Shown here: positions 8,152 to 14,962 of the stretch, piece by piece
How the letters are laid out: each line of letters opens with the position of its first letter
Numbering within the stretch: the stretch's first letter is position 1
Assembly (NCBI GenBank): GCA_003133545.1
Contig: PKYA01000041.1
Coordinates: 205-34,047 of the forward strand
Reading direction: 5' to 3'
DNA length: 33,843 nucleotides
Source: Acidimicrobiaceae bacterium
Lineage (GTDB): Bacteria > Actinomycetota > Acidimicrobiia > Acidimicrobiales > RAAP-2
Notes under the pieces: model-generated
Databases searched by the model: none
What the model saw: only the letters and a program-made list of their open reading frames with translations
What the model was told of the DNA's origin: nothing
Made by a program: the position numbers and the translations under genes

Positions 8152-8895
8152 TCATATCTCCGTGAGGATAGAGTACCGCTCCGCCGGGTGCGTATGGATA
8201 CCCACGCCGACCAGACGCTTCTTCAGATCGCGGTGACGGCGGGTCACGATCAGCGCTGCTCCACCACGTGGCACCCCGAGAGCGTCGGCAATCTCCGCAG
8301 GAAGGAACCCCGCGGAGATTTCTTGTTGCGTGCGCATAGAATGCAATCCTTCCGGTGTCGGGCCCCGGAGCATCACCCGTCGATCGATGTCCCCCCGCAG
8401 ATAGTGCTCAGTCCAGCACAGCGGTGGTCCGTCGCTGCCGCGAATCATCCGGACCCCTTCAAGCTTGAACCACAGCGAACCGCGGCGCGCACCCAGCCGC
8501 GCTGCGCTCACCGCGTCCAGACGGACGTCGCTCGAGGAGGGATGCGACAGGCGAGTACCGGCTGCAAGCGTCGCGATGTCCTCCAGTGAGCGCACGGCGG
8601 GGTGATAGGTGGTCAGGGGGGCTCGCGCGATCACAGTCGAGCCGGTGCCGGGGCGACGCGTGATCATCCCCAGGTTCTCGATCCTCCCGAGTGCCTGTCG
8701 CACGGTGCCACGGGCCAGACCGTGTTCGGCGCACAGTTCGGCCTCAGTGGGAAGTCGCGCACCCACCGCGATCTCACCTCGAGCGATCTGACCCAGCAGG
8801 ACCTCTGCCAGCTGCTGATGCTGGGGGGCGCTCACGGCGCCACGGCGCCATTTGAGAACACCCGTTTCCCGCGAACGGAGGATCGGAGACGACAT
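8152..8895 (-). CDS. GntR family transcriptional regulator, HutC/UTRA type
   Basis: A two-domain repressor of about 247 residues. Seen: an N-terminal winged helix with QLAEVLLGQIARGEI...LPTEAELCAEHGLARGTVRQAL and RRPGTGSTV (about 28-90), the GntR signature. The C-terminal ligand-binding UTRA domain shows LWFKLEGVRMI...CWTEHYLRGDIDRR and ends with a strand ALIVTRRHRDL. HutC-type members bind GT..AC-centred palindromes and are released by an effector that is usually the pathway substrate or its CoA ester. A matching palindrome lies in the divergent ABC-importer promoter (9202-9213). ATG 8895 is chosen; the frame opens further to 8919, with no strong ribosome site at either. It probably controls both itself with the ligase and the importer operon (inference). 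Confidence 0.9.
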   Translation of the reverse strand: MSSPILRSRETGVLKWRRGAVSAPQHQQLAEVLLGQIARGEIAVGARLPTEAELCAEHGLARGTVRQALGRIENLGMITRRPGTGSTVIARAPLTTYHPAVRSLEDIATLAAGTRLSHPSSSDVRLDAVSAARLGARRGSLWFKLEGVRMIRGSDGPPLCWTEHYLRGDIDRRVMLRGPTPEGLHSMRTQQEISAGFLPAEIADALGVPRGGAALIVTRRHRDLKKRLVGVGIHTHPAERYSILTEI

Positions 8896-9080
8896 GCTCG
8901 ACCGCGACGCGCATGACAATGCCTATTTGCGACACCATCTCGCCGCCGCAGTCGCGCTCGATCACGTGGCGGTCGCACCCACGCGGTGGTGCCGCGATGG
9001 TGATCGTCGGCAAGGGCCGTGTCCCGGTGGCTCCCGCCGAGGTCTGGCCCCTCCACGCGCGCTCGCAGGAGGCTAACCTC

Positions 9081-9106
9081 GGCGGCGTTAAGACCCTCAC
9101 GCCGCC
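9081..9106. repeat. Inverted repeat / hairpin, 8-bp arms
   Basis: GGCGGCGT at 9081-9088 is followed by a 10-base loop and ACGCCGCC at 9099-9106, a perfect eight-pair G+C-rich stem. It lies upstream of the importer promoter, so it would fall in a transcript running toward the GntR gene (minus strand) or act as a DNA site. No U-run follows on either strand. Confidence 0.5.
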
Positions 9107-9185
9107 ACCGAGACAACCAATGCGGAAATGCACGTCCGGACATCGGGCCTCCCTTCGGCTGCATGCGAATGCCTCCCGCACGCCT

Positions 9186-9214
9186 TTGCACCACACAAAC
9201 CTTGTATATACAAT
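9186..9214 (+). promoter_or_regulatory. Predicted sigma-70-type promoter of the ABC importer operon
   Basis: TTGCAC at 9186-9191 and TACAAT at 9209-9214 are separated by exactly 17 bases. The -10 matches the consensus at five of six positions, and the -35 keeps the leading TTG. Transcription would start near 9221. The palindrome 9202-9213 covers the end of the spacer and most of the -10 box, so a bound regulator would block polymerase. Confidence 0.55.
9202..9213. promoter_or_regulatory. Perfect palindrome TTGTATATACAA, candidate GntR/HutC operator
   Basis: The 12-base sequence is identical to its reverse complement and has the GT-AT-AC core and TGTA..TACA arms described for HutC-type GntR repressors. 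It lies between the divergent GntR gene and the importer it probably controls. Its position over the -10 box favours repression. The same palindrome was not noticed elsewhere in the window. Confidence 0.6.
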
Positions 9215-9372
9215 ACGTGATCGCAAGTTTAGGGGGGTACGTGCCGACGGGCACGGTGGCCGAGAAGCCGGCACATCGGCTTTCTCAGTGAATTCCTCCT
9301 TGGGCAGAGCCCCACACACGTCGGGACCAATGGGAATCCGATCGCCAGGTGTTCCGAGGAGGATGAAGAACC

Positions 9373-10758
9373 GTGTTGCGTAGAGGACTTTTCGATGTGC
9401 GACGCAAGGCGATGCCCCTGGCAATAGCCACGGCAGTGCTCGCTGGCGGCTATGTGGCGATCTCAGCGACAAGTGCCGCAGGCGCGACCGTCGCGGCATC
9501 GGCCAGCCGCGCCCTCGCGTCGAACGGCGTTTGGCCGGGCGTGGGAAAAATCTGTGAAGCGGGACCGGGCGGAGCTTCGTCCGTGCGCGGGGTCGGGCCG
9601 AAGACGATCCACATCGCCGTCTTCAACGATGCCAGCAACACCATTGAGCCGGGACTCGAACTCGAATTCGTACAGCAGGCCAAGGCCTTCGCGGCGTGGT
9701 GCAACGCATCGGGGGGCATCAACGGGCGCTCCATCGTGATCGACGACCGTGATGCGGCCCTGTTCAACGCCGCCCAGGTTACCGAGCAGTCCTGCCAGAG
9801 CGATTTCATGGCGGTAGGCGGTGGCATGGCACTCGATCAGCCGGCGGTTCCCGTGCGCGAGCAATGCGGGCTCGGCCAGATCACCGGCTACACGGTTTCC
9901 GACGCCTCCGATGCCGCCACGCTGCAGGTCAACCCGAGCAACATCAACTCCAAAATCGTGCCCGCGGGGTGGTTCGCGGCGCTGACCAAGAAGTACCCCC
10001 AGGCGGTCAAGAAGGCTGCCATGGGTGGCCAGGACAACCCGTCTGTCCTCGAGCCCGAGCACAAGTACGAATTCGCGGCGGAGGCCCAAGGTTGGAAGGT
10101 CATTGACTTCCAGGAGCCGCCGCTCACCGTGACCGACTGGGCACCCTACGTCGAGGACGTCCAGACCAAGGGGGTGGAGGCCTTGTGGCCCTCGCTCACG
10201 GACAACATCGCTCCCTACTTCCTGGCGATGGGCACCGCGGCCTACAAGCCCGCCTTCATTGCTCTTGGCGTCCAGTTCTACACCTCGACCACCACCAAAG
10301 CCGTCGCCAGCGTGCCCGGACTCCCGCCGGTCTACGTCGAGACGTCGTGGTGGCCGCTCGAGATGGCGGCGCAGAGCCCATCCACCCAACAGCTGGTGAA
10401 TCTCATGCACACCTACGCCAAGGGCGACAACATCGACTTCGATGATGAGGAGGGGGCAGAGTCGTGGCTGTTGTGGGCCAAGTCCGCCTCAGCCTGTGGC
10501 GCCCATCTGACGGTGTCGTGTGTCCTCGCCCACGCCGCGTCCCAGAAGAACTGGGACGCCGGAGGGATCGAGGCGCCCGTGGCCCAATTGGCGGCTTCCG
10601 ATGCGAATCCCATGCCATCACCGTGTTTCGCCATCCTCAGGGCCGAGCCCAACAAGTTCGTCTACGACAAGTCGATCACCCAGCCGACCCAGTCCATATG
10701 GAACTGCAATCCCAAGGGTGACGTCCACCTCACCGCGCAACAACTGGCATCCTTGTGA
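9373..10758 (+). CDS. ABC transporter substrate-binding protein (branched-chain amino acid type, periplasmic-binding-protein type 1)
   Basis: A 461-residue secreted receptor for the importer encoded just downstream. Seen: a basic N-terminus with a hydrophobic segment (AIATAVLAGGYVAISATSAAGA), consistent with a Sec signal peptide. It is followed by the LivJ-like start KTIHIAVFNDASN and the characteristic AFAAWCNASGGINGRSIVIDDRD. There is no lipobox cysteine after the hydrophobic stretch, unusual for a Gram-positive binding protein. Eight cysteines are spread through the mature chain and may pair. The start GTG 9373 has AGGAGG ten bases upstream; an ATG nine bases earlier hits a stop in six codons. 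The ligand is probably an organic acid or aromatic compound rather than an amino acid, judged from the catabolic neighbours (inference). Confidence 0.88.
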   Translation: MLRRGLFDVRRKAMPLAIATAVLAGGYVAISATSAAGATVAASASRALASNGVWPGVGKICEAGPGGASSVRGVGPKTIHIAVFNDASNTIEPGLELEFVQQAKAFAAWCNASGGINGRSIVIDDRDAALFNAAQVTEQSCQSDFMAVGGGMALDQPAVPVREQCGLGQITGYTVSDASDAATLQVNPSNINSKIVPAGWFAALTKKYPQAVKKAAMGGQDNPSVLEPEHKYEFAAEAQGWKVIDFQEPPLTVTDWAPYVEDVQTKGVEALWPSLTDNIAPYFLAMGTAAYKPAFIALGVQFYTSTTTKAVASVPGLPPVYVETSWWPLEMAAQSPSTQQLVNLMHTYAKGDNIDFDDEEGAESWLLWAKSASACGAHLTVSCVLAHAASQKNWDAGGIEAPVAQLAASDANPMPSPCFAILRAEPNKFVYDKSITQPTQSIWNCNPKGDVHLTAQQLASL

Positions 10759-10763
10759 CCAAT

Positions 10764-10811
10764 GGACCGGTAGGCCGCAGAGAACCTGCTTAGTCTTTGT
10801 CCTACCGGGCC
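10764..10811 (+). repeat. Intercistronic inverted repeat between binding-protein and permease genes
   Basis: CCGGTAGG (10767-10774) and CCTACCGG (10801-10808) form a perfect eight-pair stem around a 26-base loop. After one mismatch two more G-C pairs extend it to 10764/10811. It starts six bases after the binding-protein stop. Such structures often protect the upstream message and lower expression of membrane genes relative to the binding protein, which is needed in excess (known from other importers; inferred here). Confidence 0.6.
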
Positions 10812-10836
10812 ACCGAGCATGGGTTGAGGATCTGCC

Positions 10837-13008
10837 GTGCATGACTTCATCATTTTCACCATCGGCGGCCTGTCTGCATCGGGAATCTACGCGATAACCG
10901 CGAGCGGGCTCACCCTCACGTACACCACGACCGGCATCTTCAACTGGGCGCACGGCGCCATCGGGATGATCTGCGCTTTCGCGTACTGGCAGATGAGCAT
11001 CGGCTGGGGCTGGCCCACTGTGCTGTCCATGCTTTTGTGCCTCTTCGGGTTGGCTCCCCTCATCGGCATCGGCATCGAGGCGCTCGCCATGCGACGACTG
11101 GAGGGCGTGTCCGAAGCCGCCAAACTCGTCGTCACCCTCTCCATGGCCATCATGTTCCTGGGCATCGCGCAATGGATCTGGGGTCCCACCACGTATCGGG
11201 CGCTTCCACCCCTCTTCAACAATGACACCCTCGTCCTGGGGTCGATCCGGATTTCCTACGACGACGTGACCATCCTCATCCTGGCCCTCGTCGTTGCCGT
11301 AGGGCTACGTCTGTTCCTCTATCGGACCCGGATGGGAATCACGATGCGGGCGAGCGTCGATGACCGGACACTCACCTCCCTCAATGGATCGAGCGCAAAT
11401 ACCAACGCCCGCAACGCGTGGATAATCGGATCAATGTTGGCAGCGCTCGCCGGCATCCTCATCGCACCGACACTTTCTCTCTCGGCGTCTGCGCTCACGC
11501 TGCTCATCGTGAACGCCTATGCAGCGTCGGTCATCGGGCGTCTCCGCTCGATCCCCATGACGTTCGTGGGGGCGATCATCCTCGGTCTGTCGATTGCCTA
11601 CTCCGTGGCCTACCTGCCCCAGAATCCCTACATCCAGGGATTCGAAAACGCGGTACCGGCGATAATCCTGTTCGTTGCACTGCTGGTCCTGCCACAGTCC
11701 CGCCTCCGCGGGCACCGGCAACTGCGAAGCAGAGAGTTCGCCTTCCGACCCACGTGGAGCGGCACCGGCATTTTCTGCGCAGGCGTGGTCATTACAGGCA
11801 TCTTTCTTGCGACGGTTGTATCGACTTCTGATCTGTTCAGTCTCAACCGTATGTGGGGGCTGGCCATAGTCGGGCTCTCGATCATCCCTATCGTCGGGTA
11901 CGCCGGGCGCCTCTCCCTCTGCCAACTCACCTTCGCGGGAATCGGTGCGTCCGTGGTGGGACACCTTGGCGCCCAGGGAAACCCCCTCTCGCTGTTCGCG
12001 GCGGCCGGCGTGTGCGCGGCCGTCGGGGTGCTCGTCGCCATCCCCGCATTGCGATTATCCGGGATCTATTTTGCGCTGGCTACCGCTGCCTTCGCCATCA
12101 CGATGGACAATTGGGTGTTCGTGCTACCGACCTTCAATCTGTTCGGGCACCCGTACGCGCCCTTCGGATCCGGATCTCTCGTCTTCGCTCCCTTCCGTGT
12201 CGGCTCGTTTGCCCTCACGTCGAAGACGTCGCAATTCATCGCCGGGTCGGTTGCCTTCGCGATCCTTACTGCGGTCGTGGTCGCCGTCCGGCGATCGGAA
12301 TTCGGTCAACGATTGCTGGCCATGAAAGACAGCCCCGCCGCCTGCGCCACGCTGGGCATGAACGGACGGGCATCCATGGTGGGGGTCTTCGCCTTCTCGG
12401 CGGCCGTCGCCGGCGTTGGCGGAGGCATCTATGGGATGGCCCTCGGGAGCGCGGCGCCGGATGTCTTCCAATTCTTCAGCGGGCTCACGGTGCTGCTGGT
12501 GATGGTGGTGATGGGGATCACGTCGGCCGGCGCGGCGGTCACGGGCGGCCTCTACCAGGGGTCACCCATCTTCACCAACCTCATTCCGAACCTCACGCAG
12601 TTGCCGCTGGTACTCGTCGGCCTCGCCGGATTGGGGGTGGGGACCACCCCCAACGGCACCATCCCGGGCAGCGTGCGCCCGGTGTGGCTGTCAGTGCTGC
12701 GGCGACGATGGCTTCTCGGATTCATCGTCGCCGTGGCGGCGGTGGCGTGGGCGCTCAGGTTGGCCGGGGTCATCGGCAATTGGACAATGACCACGATCAT
12801 GCTGGTCGATCTGATTGCCCTTCCCGCGCCGGCCTACATCGTCGACTACCGGGCCAACGACGCACCACCGGCGTTCGGGCTGCCCGACCGCCGCTCGCAA
12901 AGACGCCGAGACGCCTCGCCCGTCGGGTCAGCGCCTGGCGGCGGGCCTGCCACCACAGACGATCAGATGGCGGCTCTCTCTGGAGCGGGAGGAACCGGTG
13001 GGACTTGA
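10837..13008 (+). CDS. Fused branched-chain amino acid-type ABC permease (LivH-LivM fusion)
   Basis: A 723-residue integral membrane protein joining both permease subunits. The first half (about 1-290) is LivH-like: GLSASGIYAITASGLTLTYT and GIFNWAHGAIGM, then MRASVDDRTLTSLNGSSANT, the cytoplasmic loop that contacts the ATPase. The second half (about 305-630) is LivM-like: GLAIVGLSIIPIVGYAGRLS and CQLTFAGIGASVVGHLGAQG, then FGQRLLAMKDSPAACATLGM, the second coupling loop. About 17-19 hydrophobic helices are expected. A further pair of helices and a polar tail end the protein. GTG 10837 is chosen, with a weak GAGGA site upstream. The end overlaps the LivG start by 11 bases. Each half normally occurs as a separate gene; the fusion is also known in actinobacteria. 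Confidence 0.93.
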   Translation: MHDFIIFTIGGLSASGIYAITASGLTLTYTTTGIFNWAHGAIGMICAFAYWQMSIGWGWPTVLSMLLCLFGLAPLIGIGIEALAMRRLEGVSEAAKLVVTLSMAIMFLGIAQWIWGPTTYRALPPLFNNDTLVLGSIRISYDDVTILILALVVAVGLRLFLYRTRMGITMRASVDDRTLTSLNGSSANTNARNAWIIGSMLAALAGILIAPTLSLSASALTLLIVNAYAASVIGRLRSIPMTFVGAIILGLSIAYSVAYLPQNPYIQGFENAVPAIILFVALLVLPQSRLRGHRQLRSREFAFRPTWSGTGIFCAGVVITGIFLATVVSTSDLFSLNRMWGLAIVGLSIIPIVGYAGRLSLCQLTFAGIGASVVGHLGAQGNPLSLFAAAGVCAAVGVLVAIPALRLSGIYFALATAAFAITMDNWVFVLPTFNLFGHPYAPFGSGSLVFAPFRVGSFALTSKTSQFIAGSVAFAILTAVVVAVRRSEFGQRLLAMKDSPAACATLGMNGRASMVGVFAFSAAVAGVGGGIYGMALGSAAPDVFQFFSGLTVLLVMVVMGITSAGAAVTGGLYQGSPIFTNLIPNLTQLPLVLVGLAGLGVGTTPNGTIPGSVRPVWLSVLRRRWLLGFIVAVAAVAWALRLAGVIGNWTMTTIMLVDLIALPAPAYIVDYRANDAPPAFGLPDRRSQRRRDASPVGSAPGGGPATTDDQMAALSGAGGTGGT

Positions 13009-13735
13009 GATTGACCAAGTGTCCGTGCGCTTCGGCGGGTTGGCTGCCCTCTCCGACGTGTCTCTCAGCGCACACGAGGGTTCGATAACCGGATTGATCG
13101 GGCCCAATGGTGCCGGCAAGACGACCTTGTTCAACGTGGTGACGGGAATGCAGCGCCCCAGCGCCGGGGCGGTGCGCCTCGACGGCCGAGACCTGCGGGA
13201 ACTGCCGTCGCATCGTCGGGCCCGTCTCGGGCTTGGGCGCACGTTCCAACGCTTGGAGCTCTTCGGAACGCTGACCGTCGCCGAGAACATAGGCGTCGCG
13301 GCTTCCATCGCGCGCCGGGGGCTCATGGGCTCCAAGTCGAGAGAGATCCGTGAGATCCGCGAGGAATTGCTCGAACGCCTGGGCTTGACCTCCCTCGCCG
13401 GCCGCCGGGCCGACACCCTGCCGACAGGAACAGGCCGACTGGTGGAGTTGGCGCGGGCACTTGCCGTCAGGCCCCGGGTGCTCCTGCTCGACGAACCCGC
13501 AGCGGGTCAGGACACGGAGGAGACCGAGCGGTTCTCGCTGGTCCTTCGTTCCCTCGCCGCCGATGGCCTGGCCATCCTGCTCGTCGAACACGACATGGAT
13601 CTCGTGATGCGCGTCTGCGACACGGTGGTCGTATTGGACTTCGGCCTTGTCATCTGTGACGGCACGCCGGCGACCGTACAGGCCAATACCGACGTCCAGG
13701 CGGCTTATCTCGGCTCGGTGGTGGCCGATGCCTGA
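12998..13735 (+). CDS. ABC transporter ATP-binding protein, LivG-like
   Basis: A 245-residue cytoplasmic ATPase subunit powering the importer. Seen: Walker A GPNGAGKTT (about 35-43), LGRTFQRLELFGTLTVAEN (Q-loop region), Walker B RVLLLDEPAAG (about 158-168), and an H-loop in ILLVEHDMDLVM. The signature motif is atypical: DTLPTGTGRLVELARAL in place of LSGGQ or the usual LivG PYGQQRRLEIARAL. Start GTG 12998 is chosen: GGGAGG lies just upstream, the protein then begins at the usual LEIDQVSVRFGG, and the 11-base overlap with the permease is typical of coupled genes. The frame upstream to 12815 is the permease's shadow. Its stop overlaps the LivF start by 8 bases. Confidence 0.93.
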   Translation: MGLEIDQVSVRFGGLAALSDVSLSAHEGSITGLIGPNGAGKTTLFNVVTGMQRPSAGAVRLDGRDLRELPSHRRARLGLGRTFQRLELFGTLTVAENIGVAASIARRGLMGSKSREIREIREELLERLGLTSLAGRRADTLPTGTGRLVELARALAVRPRVLLLDEPAAGQDTEETERFSLVLRSLAADGLAILLVEHDMDLVMRVCDTVVVLDFGLVICDGTPATVQANTDVQAAYLGSVVADA

Positions 13736-14459
13736 TCACCCGCTACTCGAGTTCCGAGGAGTGCGTGCGGCCTACGAAGAGGTCGAGGTGCTCCATGGAA
13801 TCGATGCCACGTTCGACGAGGGTGGCATCACCGCGGTACTCGGCGCGAACGGTGCCGGCAAGTCGACTCTCCTCGCCCTGGCTGCCGGCATCATGGCGCC
13901 GACGCACGGCGAAGTCCGTTTCGACGGTGAGCGGATCCGGGCGGGGTCGCCATCAACCCTGGCGCGCAAAGGGCTTTGCCTCATACCCGAGGGCCGCGGT
14001 GTCTTCCCCAACCTGACTGTCGGGGAGAATCTGTGGGTCATGACGCACAGCGGTGCAACGCGCCGCCACGTGGAGCAGTGCGCGTTCGACCGGTTCCCGC
14101 GCCTTGCGGAGCGGAGGTATCAGCATGCGGGCACGCTGTCCGGCGGCGAGCAGCAGATGCTTTCACTTGCGCGCGCATTGGCAACGAGCCCCAGAATGCT
14201 CCTGTTGGACGAACTCTCCATGGGTCTGGCACCGATCGTCGTGGACGAGCTGTACAAACATGTTGCCCAGCTCGCGGCGGAAGGTGTCACCGTGGTCGTG
14301 GTGGAACAGTTCGCGCGAACGGCGCTCTCGGTTGCGAGCTCGGCCATCGTGATGGCAAACGGGCGCATCGTCCAGAAGGGGGCGGCCAGCGCGGTGGAGG
14401 CTGTGCTCCATTCCGCCTACCTGGGACGCACGACGCCCCAGGCGGCGGACTCAGTCTGA
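13728..14459 (+). CDS. ABC transporter ATP-binding protein, LivF-like
   Basis: A 243-residue second ATPase subunit, expected to pair with the LivG-like protein. Seen: Walker A GANGAGKST (about 39-47), CLIPEGRGVFPNLTVGENL (the LivF-type Q-loop and PEGR..F.NLTV motif), a normal signature LSGGEQQML (about 137-145), Walker B MLLLDELSMGLAP, and the switch region VVVVEQFARTAL with Gln-Phe following the usual VEQ. ATG 13728 overlaps the LivG stop by 8 bases and gives the usual family length. It is the last gene of the importer operon; its final nine bases overlap the convergent VOC gene's end, so no terminator lies between the two. Confidence 0.93.
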   Translation: MPDHPLLEFRGVRAAYEEVEVLHGIDATFDEGGITAVLGANGAGKSTLLALAAGIMAPTHGEVRFDGERIRAGSPSTLARKGLCLIPEGRGVFPNLTVGENLWVMTHSGATRRHVEQCAFDRFPRLAERRYQHAGTLSGGEQQMLSLARALATSPRMLLLDELSMGLAPIVVDELYKHVAQLAAEGVTVVVVEQFARTALSVASSAIVMANGRIVQKGAASAVEAVLHSAYLGRTTPQAADSV

Positions 14460-14870
14460 TTCTGTTCGCTCCATCGACTGCACGTCGAAGTAGATCGGCA
14501 ACAGATACTTGACATAGAACGCGTGCACGGTGAGCCCGGGGTACACCAGGTCCTCATATTCCTGGATCTGGACGCGGTCGTCCTTGTCCTTGTAGCGCTT
14601 GCACGCCTCGAGCAAGTCATCAACCTCGGCGCGGCTGTCCTGGAGCAGCCCGAGATGGTCGAACCCCGGAGAGCTCATCGGCTTGCTGCTCTCGGCCAGC
14701 AGTATGAACTGGTCAGGGTCGGGCAGCAAGATGTGACAGCGCTGACCGACGACGTCGGTGTCGGTCGCCGACCAGCCCAACACCGAGCCGTAGAACGCGT
14801 CCACCTCCTCCCTGAACTGGTCAGTGAGTGTGCCTCGGGCGAACGTAAGTTCCATGTGGTTGAATCGCAC
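14451..14870 (-). CDS. VOC (glyoxalase/bleomycin-resistance) superfamily protein
   Basis: A 139-residue protein that fits a single VOC domain of two beta-alpha-beta-beta-beta units. Seen: an N-terminal RFNHMELTFARG with the first candidate metal-ligand His, DAFYGSVLGWSATDTDVVG typical of the first unit, FILLAESSKPMSSPGFDHLGLL (second unit begins FDHLGL), and Y-rich C-terminal strands (HAFYVKYLLPIYFDV). Members bind a metal and act as dioxygenases, isomerases or binding proteins. The usual fourth-ligand glutamate cannot be assigned with certainty, so activity is open. It is convergent with the importer operon; its stop codon overlaps the LivF stop region by nine bases. A link to the catabolic island is possible but not shown. 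Confidence 0.75.
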   Translation of the reverse strand: MRFNHMELTFARGTLTDQFREEVDAFYGSVLGWSATDTDVVGQRCHILLPDPDQFILLAESSKPMSSPGFDHLGLLQDSRAEVDDLLEACKRYKDKDDRVQIQEYEDLVYPGLTVHAFYVKYLLPIYFDVQSMERTESD

Positions 14871-14962
14871 GCGACCACGGTAGTTCAGGCGAGCTGTCGC
14901 CGCTGGGGTCCGTCACCGGGCACGAGCCGCCGCCCGGGCAGGTGGGCGCAGGGCAACTGCGG

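Larger units (their letters stand above)
8896..9372. other. Divergent intergenic region between gntR-type gene and ABC importer
   Basis: About 480 bases without a convincing gene. It holds a G+C-rich inverted repeat (9081-9106), a promoter with overlapping palindromic operator facing the importer (9186-9214) and the importer's ribosome site (AGGAGG 9357-9362). The transcript from that promoter would have a 5' leader of about 150 bases. Short frames within it lack protein-like composition. Confidence 0.7.

Noticed and set aside
9463-10410. Long minus-strand frame opposite the binding protein
   Set aside because: Shadow of the binding-protein gene, with no recognisable domain and no ribosome site.
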